From the NCBI GenBank assembly GCA_013151235.1, contig JAADIO010000032.1:1-64000 (forward strand): 64,000 bases of DNA, in the 5' to 3' direction. Below, in pieces: positions 17,151 through 26,282 of this stretch (positions are counted from its first letter, which is position 1; every line of letters starts with the position of its first letter). The position numbers and the translations under genes were made by a program. Below the pieces are notes generated by a model that searched no databases, was not told where the DNA came from, and saw only the letters and a program-made list of their open reading frames with translations. The stretch is from Deltaproteobacteria bacterium. GTDB lineage: Bacteria; CG2-30-53-67.

Positions 17151-18298
17151 AGGCTTCCCTGATAAAGTTGCAAATAACGTGACAGCATTTTCTGGAAGGA
17201 AAAGTCTTTGGACGCCCTTTCGGCGGCATTGGCCCCCATGGTTTTTTGTTTCTCTGGGGAACGAAGCAGTTCCAGGACCTTGGTTGCCATGGTCTGTTCC
17301 TCTCCGGTGGGTACAAGGTATCCGGTTTTCCCATCGATTACAACCTCGGGGTTTCCTCCTACTGCTGTTACAACAGAAGGGACTCCGGCGGCCATGGATT
17401 CCAGGAGTGTGATCGAAATTCCTTCCGTAAAGGATGTGAGAAGAAACACGTCAAACAAGGGATAGATTTCCGGCAGGTCGTATCTCAGTCCCAAGAAAAC
17501 CACCCGGTCTTCGACGCCGAGATGTTTCGAAAGATCTTTCAGCTCTTTCTCCTTAGGGCCTTTCCCCGCGATCAGCAGATAGGTTTGCGGCATTTGAGCC
17601 AGAACACGCTTGAAAACGTGAAGCAACATGGGGATATTTTTGATCTCGTCGAGACGGGCGGCCGTGCCCATAACCCGGCTTGTGTTATCCAACTGCAGCA
17701 ACCGGCGTTTTGTGGATGGAACGATATTTGTCTTGGAGTCGTCAAAGTGCACGCCGTTAAAGATAACTTCTATCTTTTGTGCGGGGAAGTTATCATACAT
17801 CACCATGGCTTTTTTCGTGCTTTCAGAGATGGAAACGATATGGTCTGTCATGCCGGCAAGCAGCGGATTAAAGAGGTATCTCTTTATTCTTCGCCGATCA
17901 GGATATAATCGACCATGCTCTGTAAATATGAGTCTGATTTTCTTTCCCATTAATGAGGAGAGAACCGCATAGAAATAGGGGGTATATTGATGGGCATGTA
18001 CCACATCGATTTTTTCTCGGACAATGATCCTGTTTAAGCGTTTAACGAGGCCCCAGTCGATGCCCCTTTTTCTTTTAAGGTAATAGACCCGGATACCCTG
18101 TGTGACCAATTTGTCACCCAGGGGGCCGATCATGTCGAGGCAGCAGACAGTGGGGGTAATGTTTTTTTGCGGAAGCCCCTGAATTATGTCATAGACCAGT
18201 TTTTCTGCTCCTCCCACACCCATAGAGAGCACCACAAACAAAACGCGAAGGAGCCTTCTGTTGTGACTGTCTATACTTATTTTTTTGGAATATGGCAT
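17147..18298 (-). CDS. Glycosyltransferase family 4 protein
   Basis: The 383-residue GT-B protein begins, after a short basic N-terminus, with LRVLFVVLSMGVGGAEKLVYDII, the usual GT4 donor/acceptor glycine loop. DVVHAHQYTPYFY, MGTAARLDEIKNIPMLL and the E-x7-E signature region TSFTEGISITLLESMAAGVPSVVTAVGGNPEVV follow. It overlaps the double GT2 gene as ATGA and starts 2 bases after the radical SAM stop, indicating a shared transcript. It is a cytoplasmic assembly enzyme for the repeat unit; the sugar is not predictable. Confidence 0.9.
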   Translation of the reverse strand: MPYSKKISIDSHNRRLLRVLFVVLSMGVGGAEKLVYDIIQGLPQKNITPTVCCLDMIGPLGDKLVTQGIRVYYLKRKRGIDWGLVKRLNRIIVREKIDVVHAHQYTPYFYAVLSSLMGKKIRLIFTEHGRLYPDRRRIKRYLFNPLLAGMTDHIVSISESTKKAMVMYDNFPAQKIEVIFNGVHFDDSKTNIVPSTKRRLLQLDNTSRVMGTAARLDEIKNIPMLLHVFKRVLAQMPQTYLLIAGKGPKEKELKDLSKHLGVEDRVVFLGLRYDLPEIYPLFDVFLLTSFTEGISITLLESMAAGVPSVVTAVGGNPEVVIDGKTGYLVPTGEEQTMATKVLELLRSPEKQKTMGANAAERASKDFSFQKMLSRYLQLYQGSL

Positions 18299-18300
18299 TT

Positions 18301-19437
18301 TTAGAAGATGGATTCTTTGGCTCGCCGGTAATAATATTTCAGGGTTTCCAGCATGGAGGGATAATAGACCCGCATGTTGCAGTTGTTGCAGATCGCGATC
18401 TTTTTCTTTTGCTGCAGCGACACGAATTGCCTGTGTCTTTCATTTCCCCATATTTTGTCCAGGTCTGTTTTTAGAAGATTTCCAATGACGTAGGAGCGGT
18501 AAAACGGACAGGGAACGACATCTCCGTTCGGATTGAGAGTGACAAAGGTGGTTGCAATATGACAGTGTTTATAATCATACAGGCCCGACAGAAATGTCTG
18601 TTCGCTGGTGACGTCGAGCGCTCTGAAATTTACATAGATTTTCTGATGATGTTTCTTTGTCTGCTTGATGAGTTCTTTGAACTCGACCAGTTGCTCACGG
18701 TTCAGCAGGTGTGATGCATCCTCGGAAGATACGAAGTAGGGCTCGGGCTGAACTCCGTTGATCTTGGATAAATTGATGTTCTCCTGGCTAAATTCCCCTA
18801 AAAACCGGGGGTAAACTGCATCGATATGGTATTGTTCAAGAAACCGGATAATTTGGGGAAAATCCCGGTAATTCATGTTGGAAAGCGTGTTGCATATAAT
18901 GATCTTGGGGTAGGTGCGGGAGCCTCGGATATCAATGAAGTTCTCGAGTGCATCCGTTATTTTCTGAAAGGTTCCGTCGATGCCCCGGATCCCGTCATGC
19001 TTTGTGCCGACATCGTCTATAGAGAGATAGACGGTATGTAACCCGTACTCTATCAAGGTGCGGATCGTTTCTTTGTCGCACAGATTCCCGTTTGTCGGGA
19101 AATAGGTCCGGATCCCGTTTTTTGCACAATATTGAATCATATCAAAAACGGCATCCTTTCTTAAAAGGGCATCGCCGCCGAAGATTTCAAATGACCGGAT
19201 GCCGTGATCTTTCAGTCTTGCAAGAATCGTCAGCCACTCGTCTCGACCTAATTCTTGCGGTTGTTCGCTGTTCCTCTTCCATATATTGCAGGTCTTGCAC
19301 CGGCTTGTGCACCGATAGGTTAAAAACCCCATAGAGTCCGCTGCGCTTAAGGATAAATGGCGATATTCATAGCGGATCAATTCCGGGATCTCCCGGAGGC
19401 CGGGAACGATATTTCGGATGATTTTAGAGGCATTCAT
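18301..19437 (-). CDS. Radical SAM/SPASM-like protein
   Basis: The protein (378 residues from the ATG at 19437, which has AAGGG 7 bases upstream) has the canonical radical SAM motif CTSRCKTCNIW in the order C-x3-C-x2-C, followed by FEIFGGDALLRKD (GGE-like) and YFPTNGNLCDKETI. The C-terminus has a second cysteine group (CPFYRSYVIGN ... CNNCNMR) as in SPASM or Twitch auxiliary-cluster domains. These bind Fe-S clusters and cleave S-adenosylmethionine. In this cluster it may modify a sugar, lipid or peptide linked to the polymer. A longer reading to 19494 would overlap the DUF362 gene and lacks support. Confidence 0.85.
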   Translation of the reverse strand: MNASKIIRNIVPGLREIPELIRYEYRHLSLSAADSMGFLTYRCTSRCKTCNIWKRNSEQPQELGRDEWLTILARLKDHGIRSFEIFGGDALLRKDAVFDMIQYCAKNGIRTYFPTNGNLCDKETIRTLIEYGLHTVYLSIDDVGTKHDGIRGIDGTFQKITDALENFIDIRGSRTYPKIIICNTLSNMNYRDFPQIIRFLEQYHIDAVYPRFLGEFSQENINLSKINGVQPEPYFVSSEDASHLLNREQLVEFKELIKQTKKHHQKIYVNFRALDVTSEQTFLSGLYDYKHCHIATTFVTLNPNGDVVPCPFYRSYVIGNLLKTDLDKIWGNERHRQFVSLQQKKKIAICNNCNMRVYYPSMLETLKYYYRRAKESIF

Positions 19438-19447
19438 TGATTTGCCC

Positions 19448-20461
19448 TTACAGGGAAAGATGGATGCTGCGCGGGTTGGTTGTCCCCAATCCACGATCGG
19501 CGGCGGTCTGGATGAAGACCGGGGCAGGAGACACCGGTTCCAGGCCGTGTTCTTTGCGTTTCTTATCGATGATTTTCCATCCGGTATAATCTATCGCTAC
19601 CGGATCGTCTGAAATGATCAGTTGATTCAAGGGATCTACATATTTCTGGTCTCTTCCGTTGATCCACTTGTATTCGACGAAGATGGCGTCCAGCACGATC
19701 AGGCGGGTCTTGTCCCGGATTTGCGGTTGGGCGTTCAGGTGGGGCAAAAACTCCATGATATCCTTGTGGTGATGCGACGGGTTCCCGATGGAGCCGTAAT
19801 GATTCTTCATGCTGAGAGATACGCCGGAGTAACCTTCCAGGGCCTTCAGGACAGGCACATTGATCAGATAATCACACCGGTATTTGTTCTCACTGAGAGG
19901 AATGCCGCCGGTTAACAATTTCGCCATACGGTTAAAAAGGAAACGGTGATAACCACCGAGATCGTCGACCGTCCCGACCTTGATCCCCGGCCCGAGATTT
20001 TTCTCGAAGCCGGCATAACGGAATGCGTGATCGGTCTTGTCATAGATGACGATATTGTCCGGTCGGACCCCACGCTGGATCAGTCCGTCCGTGACAGCCT
20101 TGACAACCTTCGATTTGGTATAGATGCCTTGGATCTGGCAGTTAATCTTGATCGCAACCCTCTTGGCCGGATCCGGAATGATTTTTGACCAAGCTTTTAA
20201 CAAGTTTCTTTCACCGGTAAAAGACTTGATCCCTTCATCCAGCATCTGTTTGATCACTTGTTCATCCAGATTCTTGTTATCGCGTTCGTCCGTAAGGTCT
20301 GATGCCCTGTCGTGATGGACGGAGACGAGCATACTCTTTCTTCCACTGTGCGCATGACTGTTTTTCAGAGAGGGCAACCACTTCAGGAAAAAACCGGCAC
20401 CCAGAACAGATAAAACTTTTACCAGGAAGTGTCGCCGGTTTATATTACGTAAAAACGACAT
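19448..20461 (-). CDS. DUF362 domain protein with Tat-like signal
   Basis: The 337-residue protein begins MSFLRNINRRHFLVKVLSVLGAGFFL, a twin-arginine-type signal followed by a hydrophobic stretch. The mature part matches the DUF362 pattern: VAIKINCQ, VKAVTDGLIQRGVRPDNIVIYD, LINVPVLKALEGYSGVSLSMKNHYGSI and DPVAIDYTGWKII. DUF362 proteins are often linked to ferredoxin-type electron carriers, but no cysteine cluster is seen here and the biochemical role is unknown. Such genes recur in exosortase loci beside radical SAM genes, as here, where it lies 10 bases upstream of one. Confidence 0.8.
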   Translation of the reverse strand: MSFLRNINRRHFLVKVLSVLGAGFFLKWLPSLKNSHAHSGRKSMLVSVHHDRASDLTDERDNKNLDEQVIKQMLDEGIKSFTGERNLLKAWSKIIPDPAKRVAIKINCQIQGIYTKSKVVKAVTDGLIQRGVRPDNIVIYDKTDHAFRYAGFEKNLGPGIKVGTVDDLGGYHRFLFNRMAKLLTGGIPLSENKYRCDYLINVPVLKALEGYSGVSLSMKNHYGSIGNPSHHHKDIMEFLPHLNAQPQIRDKTRLIVLDAIFVEYKWINGRDQKYVDPLNQLIISDDPVAIDYTGWKIIDKKRKEHGLEPVSPAPVFIQTAADRGLGTTNPRSIHLSL

Positions 20462-20479
20462 GCGTTACCCCGTGCTCGA

Positions 20480-21352
20480 TTACGTGTGGAAAACATTCTG
20501 CATGATGGAATATACCTTTTTATCCCTTCCGGTTTTGTCTTTCAGATAGTCATCGAGAATGCCTGCATCGATGTTTTGCCAGACCCGTTGAAGTACTTCC
20601 GGAGTGATCATTCGATTCAGGTACAGTGCTCCTTTCTCCGTTAATGCGCAACTCCGGGCTCGATCGTTTTCGATATCTTCTATGGCCCGGATCATCATTT
20701 CGATGCCGAGTTTTACGACCTTTACATAAAGTGTTTCCGGGTTGTCAATTCCGGATATCTCCGGCCTTCCCTGGTACAGTATGTCCCCGTCATCGATTCC
20801 CTTGTCCACGTAATGTACGGTGGCGCCGATATATTCCGGTTCTCCGTTAAAGAGTGCCCAAAGAGTCGTACACGTACCCCTGTATTTTTGTGCGAGTCCG
20901 CCATGTAGATTCAGCACTCCCTTGGGGGGGATGGAGAGGACCTTCTCCTGCAGCACGGACGTACCACAGACGGCAATTACGTCGGGCTTGATCTCCTGGA
21001 TCGCATGGATATAACCCGGTTCATTAATTGTTTTTCCCCCTTCCGTATATACCACCGTTTGGCCTGCATGAGGCAGGATATGGCGTCCTTCTTCACCGAA
21101 ATATGTTTTATCAACGATTGTGGTCTTTCGGAAGTGTTCTTTGACAATCCGGTTATCCGATATTTTTTTGAAGAGAAGCAGTGGGTGTGCCATAAACCGG
21201 AGTGCCTTGAGTAACCGGAGAGGCAGATTGCTGCCGCCGTGCTGTTCTTCGACAAAAACGGCTGCGACATTCAGCCTTCGGGTCAACCGGTTTGCAAAGT
21301 AAATATCGGATGGATCCGAGCTGACAAGAATTACGACCTTTGGTTTGTTCAT
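20480..21352 (-). CDS. Formyltransferase-fold protein (Fmt/sugar N-formyltransferase type)
   Basis: The 290-residue protein has the formyltransferase core: a Rossmann-like start (PKVVILVSSDPSD), DVIAVCGTSVL, then LNLHGGLAQKYRG (catalytic Asn-x-His) and VHYVDKGIDDGDILYQ (catalytic Asp). It lacks the usual C-terminal tRNA-binding domain of Fmt and sits in a polysaccharide locus, so N10-formyl-THF-dependent formylation of an amino sugar is a better guess than Met-tRNA formylation. Spacing is tight: 15 bases after the acetyltransferase-fold gene and 18 before DUF362. Confidence 0.78.
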   Translation of the reverse strand: MNKPKVVILVSSDPSDIYFANRLTRRLNVAAVFVEEQHGGSNLPLRLLKALRFMAHPLLLFKKISDNRIVKEHFRKTTIVDKTYFGEEGRHILPHAGQTVVYTEGGKTINEPGYIHAIQEIKPDVIAVCGTSVLQEKVLSIPPKGVLNLHGGLAQKYRGTCTTLWALFNGEPEYIGATVHYVDKGIDDGDILYQGRPEISGIDNPETLYVKVVKLGIEMMIRAIEDIENDRARSCALTEKGALYLNRMITPEVLQRVWQNIDAGILDDYLKDKTGRDKKVYSIMQNVFHT

Positions 21353-21367
21353 ACGCGCTTTGAAAAT

Positions 21368-22474
21368 CTATGCTGATTTACGGAGAATACGTTTGATTGC
21401 GGGAATAAACCTGTATTCAACGCCATACAACAATTTTGAATATAATGTGACATTAAAAAGATGAACGTTGATATGCCTTCTGCAGTTCCGTGTCCACTTT
21501 TCCTTGTAGTGGTCAGAACTTCCCCCCAGGTCATATTCGGTTATCTCCCCCTTTTCGAAGAGTTGTTGAACGATATGCGCGTCCAGAAAAACACCCGGTG
21601 ACATCCGGCCGTAATCTTTTTTGTGCGATGCCCGCATGCCGTAAATTTTATCATTATATTTCAGGTGATATTCAAACGCAACCGGATCGCCTTTGACCTT
21701 TAGTAACCAGACCGAGAGCCATCCCTTTTCGGCGGCTACGCGCGAAAGTTGATCGAAGAAACGGCGGTTCGCCGGGGAGCTTAGCGAGTCTCCAATTTCT
21801 TCCGTCCAGCTGTTTCTTGCAATCTCATACAATTCCGGTGCGATGCTTTGAAATGTTGCATAATCATTAATTTCTTGTACGGAAAAATCCCTTTCCCGCT
21901 TGAAGCGGTTGCGAATATTCCGGAGGGTTTTACGTGCTTTGGATGATCGGCTTTTGTAATAACTCTCCCAGTCTGAGTTGATTGTGATGTAGGGCGATAT
22001 CAAGGCGGGTTGTGTGCCGTAAAGAAAATTCTTGTCTTTCAGGATTTTTCGGAGAAAGTCACAGTTTCGGGAATTTTCGGGGATATTCTTGAATTCGACA
22101 AGATCCCAGCAGTCCTTCTCGGCCATCAGGTGATCGAGAATCGCACGTAACGCCTTCTCTCTCTTTTCCGGATGTAAGAGAAAGTCATTGTGCAGGGAGT
22201 TTCCATTCTCGACAAAGGTGAACATCCTGATCGGGAATCCTCGATTACGTTGTCGCCGGATCATCATCGGTGCGATCCCGATCAGCTCTTCATTCTCACG
22301 GATCAGGAAAATGCGCAGGAGATTCTGCTGCCCGAAGGTTTGCCACCAGCAGCGATACCATTCGGGCGTGTAAAATACAGTGCTTTCCTTTTTCTGCAGG
22401 ATCAGCAGGTTGTTCCATTCGGCCTCCAGCGGATGGATCCGATCGAGGTTGTCGATTGAGTGAACGGTAATCAC
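21368..22474 (-). CDS. GNAT/FemAB-fold protein (BcsL-like acyltransferase)
   Basis: The conserved part begins VITVHSIDNLDRIHPLEAEWNNLL, the usual N-terminus of the 'acetyltransferase involved in cellulose biosynthesis' family, with FYTPEWYRCWW and, near the end, YGMRASHKKDYGRMSPGVFLDAHIV and EYDLGGSSDHYKEKW. I therefore choose the GTG at 22474 (368 residues). The open frame extends upstream to 22699, but those residues lie inside the FemAB-like gene and look non-coding. It may transfer an acyl or aminoacyl group to the glycan or its anchor. Confidence 0.78.
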   Translation of the reverse strand: MITVHSIDNLDRIHPLEAEWNNLLILQKKESTVFYTPEWYRCWWQTFGQQNLLRIFLIRENEELIGIAPMMIRRQRNRGFPIRMFTFVENGNSLHNDFLLHPEKREKALRAILDHLMAEKDCWDLVEFKNIPENSRNCDFLRKILKDKNFLYGTQPALISPYITINSDWESYYKSRSSKARKTLRNIRNRFKRERDFSVQEINDYATFQSIAPELYEIARNSWTEEIGDSLSSPANRRFFDQLSRVAAEKGWLSVWLLKVKGDPVAFEYHLKYNDKIYGMRASHKKDYGRMSPGVFLDAHIVQQLFEKGEITEYDLGGSSDHYKEKWTRNCRRHINVHLFNVTLYSKLLYGVEYRFIPAIKRILRKSA

Positions 22475-22521
22475 CTTTCCCGCCCGTGAGATCTCCGGCG
22501 AACCGGAAGGGTTGTCCAAAC

Positions 22522-23562
22522 TTATGCGATAATGTTCTTCCGTACCATCGGCCCCATAATCTTGCTCAGTCCGACCGGAAGTCTTTTCCAGACTGCGACC
22601 ATCCGTGCCATGGCGGGACTGATCCGGTTTCCGGCTTCCGTCATGCCCTGGTTTTTTGCCCAGCAGTCCCAATAGAGTTGTTTCGGTTCCGCCCCCCACT
22701 GTGCCTTGAACCGGTATGTCCCCCCGTTCGGGGTGGATCTGCCGAAGTCGAATTTTCGGAATCCATGTTCACAGGCATACTCGAGGGTCTTCCAGTACAG
22801 GAGCATGTTCGGGGCGAAACGGTTGTAGCTTCTGAGGGATGAGGCCCACGGGATTTCAAGGCGACCGCGAAATCCGATGAGAAAACCCGAGGCGACCGGG
22901 ACCTCCCGTGCGTATACAACACAGATCACGGCCCGGTTCGGGAAGAGGTCCAGGATATTACGGAACAGCTTCTTGCCGTGTACCGGAGAGCCGAGATCCC
23001 GCATGTTTACGGCAAAGACATGGTAGAAATCATCCAGCAGTTCCTTGCTTCCGAAGTGTGCTTCGAACCCCTCCTTCATTGGTTTTTTGATCTGGCTTCT
23101 GAGCTTGGATCTGAAGGAAGTCCAGAGTTCATCGGGGGATTCGGGAAGATCGAGGATCATGGAGACCTTGCACTGATTCCGGGTGAGGCCGAGTTCATAA
23201 GATTCCGCATGGCGTAGCTCCAGCGCCATCCGATGCTTCCCGGCAAGTTCGATCGCCGCATCGAGCAGTTTTGTCCGGACATCGTTATTCTCTGCAACGA
23301 TGCCTCCGTAGTTCACGAAGGGCATGGAAACCAGGAAACGACCGAAGATCAGGCTCTTGACGTACACCAAGGGAAGAACCCCGACGATCTGATCTTCTTT
23401 TTCGGCACATAGGTAACAGGTTTGATGAGGAAAGGTCCTTTCCATCAGTTTCTTCCAGGAGAAAAGATGATAGAGCGATGCCGAAGGAGTCTGAAGAACG
23501 AAATCGTCCCAGGCTGTTTTTTGCTCCGGGACTAGGTAGGATATTTGAATGCTTTGTTTCAC
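22522..23562 (-). CDS. FemAB-like protein, XrtA/PEP-CTERM-associated
   Basis: The 346-residue protein has the pattern of the exosortase-linked FemAB family: WDDFVLQTPSASLYHLFSWKKLMERTF near the start, MPFVNYGGI, LRSQIKKPMKEGF in the centre, and the C-terminal DFGRSTPNGGTYRFKAQWGAEPKQLYWD. FemAB-fold enzymes transfer aminoacyl or acyl groups using two GNAT-like domains. The start is a GTG 4 bases after the EpsI stop. This gene beside EpsI and exosortase is a strong marker of an XrtA-type locus. Confidence 0.9.
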   Translation of the reverse strand: MKQSIQISYLVPEQKTAWDDFVLQTPSASLYHLFSWKKLMERTFPHQTCYLCAEKEDQIVGVLPLVYVKSLIFGRFLVSMPFVNYGGIVAENNDVRTKLLDAAIELAGKHRMALELRHAESYELGLTRNQCKVSMILDLPESPDELWTSFRSKLRSQIKKPMKEGFEAHFGSKELLDDFYHVFAVNMRDLGSPVHGKKLFRNILDLFPNRAVICVVYAREVPVASGFLIGFRGRLEIPWASSLRSYNRFAPNMLLYWKTLEYACEHGFRKFDFGRSTPNGGTYRFKAQWGAEPKQLYWDCWAKNQGMTEAGNRISPAMARMVAVWKRLPVGLSKIMGPMVRKNIIA

Positions 23563-23566
23563 TGTC

Positions 23567-24211
23567 TCAGGAGGAGGTCTTTGTGGACCATTCTAATAGA
23601 TAAGGATAGAATTTCAGAAGGAAATTTTGCAGGGTCCTCCATTGTTGTTCCGGTCTTTTCTCTATCGGCATGGAAATCCGTACAAGCGCACCGTTGGTTC
23701 GGTTGTTCTGCAACGCGCGGCGGATCAGGTCAAACCGCTGGAGATACTCGTTTGCAATCACCCGGTTGTCCGCCTGGTACCAGTAGGCGACCAGCCGTTT
23801 GTCGGTGCCGTTTTCGATTATCATCCGGTTGATGTGAATCTTCCGGTCTCCAACCGGAACGGCAACGACCTCCCTGCGAACCGGGGTCCAACCGCTGCCG
23901 GGATAACAGTGTAGGGGGGAGTGGATCTGTGTGCCGTTCTGCTGGGTTCGGTAGTAGCCGATGTAGAGCCAGATCGTTTGACCGTCGAGGGTATGGTAGG
24001 CCCGGTTCAGAATTGCATCGGCGCCGAGTTTTTTTAGGACGGCCGGTTTTAGGGGGATCTCTTCGCTCTGCCATTTACCGATCCGGTCCGGGAAGGTTGA
24101 AAAATTCCGGACGAGCGGAACCGGGATGGGGTGAGAAAGGGACCGACTGTAGAAAAAGACCCCGATCAGCAGGATGAAAATCACCGAGAAATAGAGGTTG
24201 GATTTTTTCAT
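23567..24211 (-). CDS. epsI: EpsI, exosortase-associated protein
   Basis: The 214-residue protein starts with one membrane segment (NLYFSVIFILLIGVFFYSRSL) and continues with the EpsI signature: FPDRIGKWQSEEIPLKPAVLKKLGAD, IWLYIGYYRTQQNGTQIHSPLHCYPGSGW and a late YWYQADNRVIANEYLQRF. EpsI is found either free or fused to the C-terminus of exosortases; here it is a separate gene whose ATG overlaps the exosortase stop as ATGA. It is probably anchored in the inner membrane with its domain in the periplasm. Its biochemical function is not established. Confidence 0.93.
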   Translation of the reverse strand: MKKSNLYFSVIFILLIGVFFYSRSLSHPIPVPLVRNFSTFPDRIGKWQSEEIPLKPAVLKKLGADAILNRAYHTLDGQTIWLYIGYYRTQQNGTQIHSPLHCYPGSGWTPVRREVVAVPVGDRKIHINRMIIENGTDKRLVAYWYQADNRVIANEYLQRFDLIRRALQNNRTNGALVRISMPIEKRPEQQWRTLQNFLLKFYPYLLEWSTKTSS

Positions 24212-25104
24212 GATGGTTTCACCTGCTCCGGGTGTGCCGGCCGCCGATGAAACGCCTGCAGGAGTTCATTCACCCCGAATATGAGAAGCGTAGCGGTCGT
24301 ATAGACCACGATCCCGGAGGTTTCGTGGAGGAATCCCTGAGCCGTGTCGGGTCCTTTGTAAACGGCGAGAAGGGCCGTGACGACAAGGCGGAGAATGTTG
24401 CTGATCACGGCTATGGGGAAGATAGCGACAACCAGGAGAGCCCGGGGAAGGAAGCGTTGCTGGGCGATGTAGGTGAAGGCGATCCCGAAGGTGAGAAGTG
24501 AGGTCAGGGAGCGCAGTCCGCTGCAGGCATCGGCGACCTCCAGGGTGGTGTTCGGAAGATAAATGATGTTTCCTTCATGGTGGACGGTAATGTGAAGAAG
24601 GTCAATAGTGAACACCGCCCATTTCGTAGCGAAGAGTTTCATGGGGGATGCGATGGCGTAATAGAGAATGTACGGCAAGGGGATCATCAGCAGGAGATAG
24701 AGGATCGGGAATACAATCGTCTTGCTCCCTTTCTTCCCCCACATGGTCAGGAGGATTCCAAGCAGAACAATGATGAAAGAAATCCGTGTGGTAAAAAGTT
24801 CATTCCCTGCGATGCCGATCAGGTAGGTTGTAAATCCGAACAGAACGACGAACAGCCCCGGGCCGTAAGGTTCCGGCTGAATTCGTGAGATTTTTTTTCT
24901 TTTACGCCAGACGAGAAATGCCGAGATGAGAGGAACAAAGATTCCGTAACCGTAGTTCGGGTCCTGATTCCAGTCCCGCCAGAGTTCCGGAAATACGGGC
25001 GCATATAGAACAAGCAAACCGAAGCCCAGAAGGCTGAGTTGCAACGGAAAGATTTTCCGGGAGGGCGATATCTTGTCTGTCTGTACGTGCTCTGTGGCCT
25101 TCAT
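24208..25104 (-). CDS. xrtA: Exosortase (XrtA-like) transmembrane cysteine protease/transpeptidase
   Basis: The protein (298 residues from the ATG at 25104, with GGAG just upstream) is polytopic and shows the catalytic triad of exosortases: Cys194 in ADACSGLRSL, Arg239 in SNILRLV and His260 in LHETSGIVVY. Exosortases recognise PEP-CTERM tails, cut them and are thought to join the protein to a cell-surface anchor. A matching substrate, with a VPEPATMLLFG tail, is encoded at 35722-36315. The XrtA type is inferred from the neighbours (EpsI, FemAB, amidotransferase, ligase). A longer start at 25128 is possible. Confidence 0.93.
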   Translation of the reverse strand: MKATEHVQTDKISPSRKIFPLQLSLLGFGLLVLYAPVFPELWRDWNQDPNYGYGIFVPLISAFLVWRKRKKISRIQPEPYGPGLFVVLFGFTTYLIGIAGNELFTTRISFIIVLLGILLTMWGKKGSKTIVFPILYLLLMIPLPYILYYAIASPMKLFATKWAVFTIDLLHITVHHEGNIIYLPNTTLEVADACSGLRSLTSLLTFGIAFTYIAQQRFLPRALLVVAIFPIAVISNILRLVVTALLAVYKGPDTAQGFLHETSGIVVYTTATLLIFGVNELLQAFHRRPAHPEQVKPS

Positions 25105-25183
25105 ACAGCTCCGCCCTCTCGGTTCCATCCGGAAGAGCTTGAGGTTCTTCCTCCATATGGAACTTCACCTTCCCTCATGGAAG

Positions 25184-25200
25184 GGCCGGCAGGACCGGCC
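25184..25200. repeat. GGCCGG/CCGGCC hairpin in the exosortase leader
   Basis: GGCCGG and CCGGCC flank a 5-base loop, in the 176-base space between the epimerase stop and the exosortase start. There is no T-run on either side, so it is not a standard intrinsic terminator. It could pause transcription or stabilise the processed mRNA upstream of the exosortase gene. Confidence 0.45.
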
Positions 25201-25280
25201 GGTATTTGTTGGTCTGAACAGGGCTCACCTCATTGAAGTCTTTACTGCGGCTTCATGGTGAGACCATCCCGGGATGCCTT

Positions 25281-26234
25281 TCAGGGTTCTACCAGAACAC
25301 TTTGATACCAGCGAATTGTTTCGGTCAGCCCCTTTTCCAGATCAAATTGAGGGTGATAAGCGAGATACTTCTCGGCGTAGGAGATGTCGGCCAGGGAGTG
25401 CCGGATATCTCCTTGTCGTTTCTCCCTGTAGCTGATCTCGGAACGGGAGCCTGTGATCTCGATGATCTTCTCCGCCAGTTCCAGGATACTGATCCGCTCG
25501 CCGTACGCGATGTTGAAGGACCGGCCGGCTGCTTGATCCTGCACAAATCCGGCGAGGTTGGCCGCAACCACGTCGTCGATGTAGGTGAAGTCCCTGGTCT
25601 GTCCACCGTCCCCTTCAATGGTAATCGGCTCTCCCTTGAGCGCAGCGGTGACAAACTTGGGAATGACGGCGGCATAATCCGATTTCGGGTCTTGTTTTCG
25701 TCCGTAGACATTGAAATAGCGGAGTCCCACGGTGTCGAGGCCGTAGATGTCGTGGAAGACCTTGAGATAGAGTTCCTTGGTGACCTTGGAGACGGCGTAA
25801 GGGGACTGAGGGTTGTAGGGCATCGTTTCGCGCTTGGGCAGTTCCGGGGTGTCGCCGTAGACGGAGGAGGAGATGGCCGTGACGACTTTTTTTACCCCGG
25901 AGTCGAGAGCGGCCTTCAACATGTTCAGCGTTCCCGTGACATTGATCTCGTTTGTAGCGAGGGGATCCTCCACGCTCCGCGCGACGCTGGGGCGCGCCGC
26001 CTGATGTGAAACCGCCTCAATGCTGAAGGTTTGCATCACGTCGGTTAGATGGCTCCGGTCGAGAATGCTCCCTTCAATGAGGGTGAAATCGGGATGATCG
26101 ATGATTCCCTCCAGGTTTTCCCTGCGTCCCGTGCTGAAATCGTCGAAGACGACCACCGTATGTCCCGCCTGGATGGATTGTTCGGCAAGGTTGCTTCCGA
26201 TAAATCCTGCGCCGCCGGTAATGAGAATTTTCAC
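25281..26234 (-). CDS. NAD-dependent epimerase/dehydratase (UDP-sugar 4-epimerase-like)
   Basis: This 317-residue extended SDR protein has the NAD-binding GGAGFIGSN, the SSSVYGD serine, the catalytic YAVSK (Tyr-x3-Lys) and LRYFNVYGRKQDP. It resembles UDP-glucose/UDP-GlcNAc 4-epimerases and would supply a nucleotide sugar for the cluster. The start is the GTG at 26234 (VKILITGG) with AGAGGAG 5 bases upstream; a longer ATG reading to 26294 lacks a ribosome-binding site. It is the first gene of the long minus-strand run, 176 bases before the exosortase gene. Confidence 0.88.
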   Translation of the reverse strand: MKILITGGAGFIGSNLAEQSIQAGHTVVVFDDFSTGRRENLEGIIDHPDFTLIEGSILDRSHLTDVMQTFSIEAVSHQAARPSVARSVEDPLATNEINVTGTLNMLKAALDSGVKKVVTAISSSVYGDTPELPKRETMPYNPQSPYAVSKVTKELYLKVFHDIYGLDTVGLRYFNVYGRKQDPKSDYAAVIPKFVTAALKGEPITIEGDGGQTRDFTYIDDVVAANLAGFVQDQAAGRSFNIAYGERISILELAEKIIEITGSRSEISYREKRQGDIRHSLADISYAEKYLAYHPQFDLEKGLTETIRWYQSVLVEP

Positions 26235-26282
26235 GTCTTGCTCCTCTGAATATGAATGGGGGATAACCCTGTCAATTTTACT

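Noticed and set aside
20480-21352. Methionyl-tRNA formyltransferase (fmt)
   Set aside because: The catalytic core matches, but the tRNA-binding C-terminal domain and the usual def/fmt neighbours are absent, and the context is glycan synthesis.
25184-25200. Intrinsic terminator between epimerase and exosortase genes
   Set aside because: The hairpin has no following T-run on either strand and lies inside a same-strand operon.
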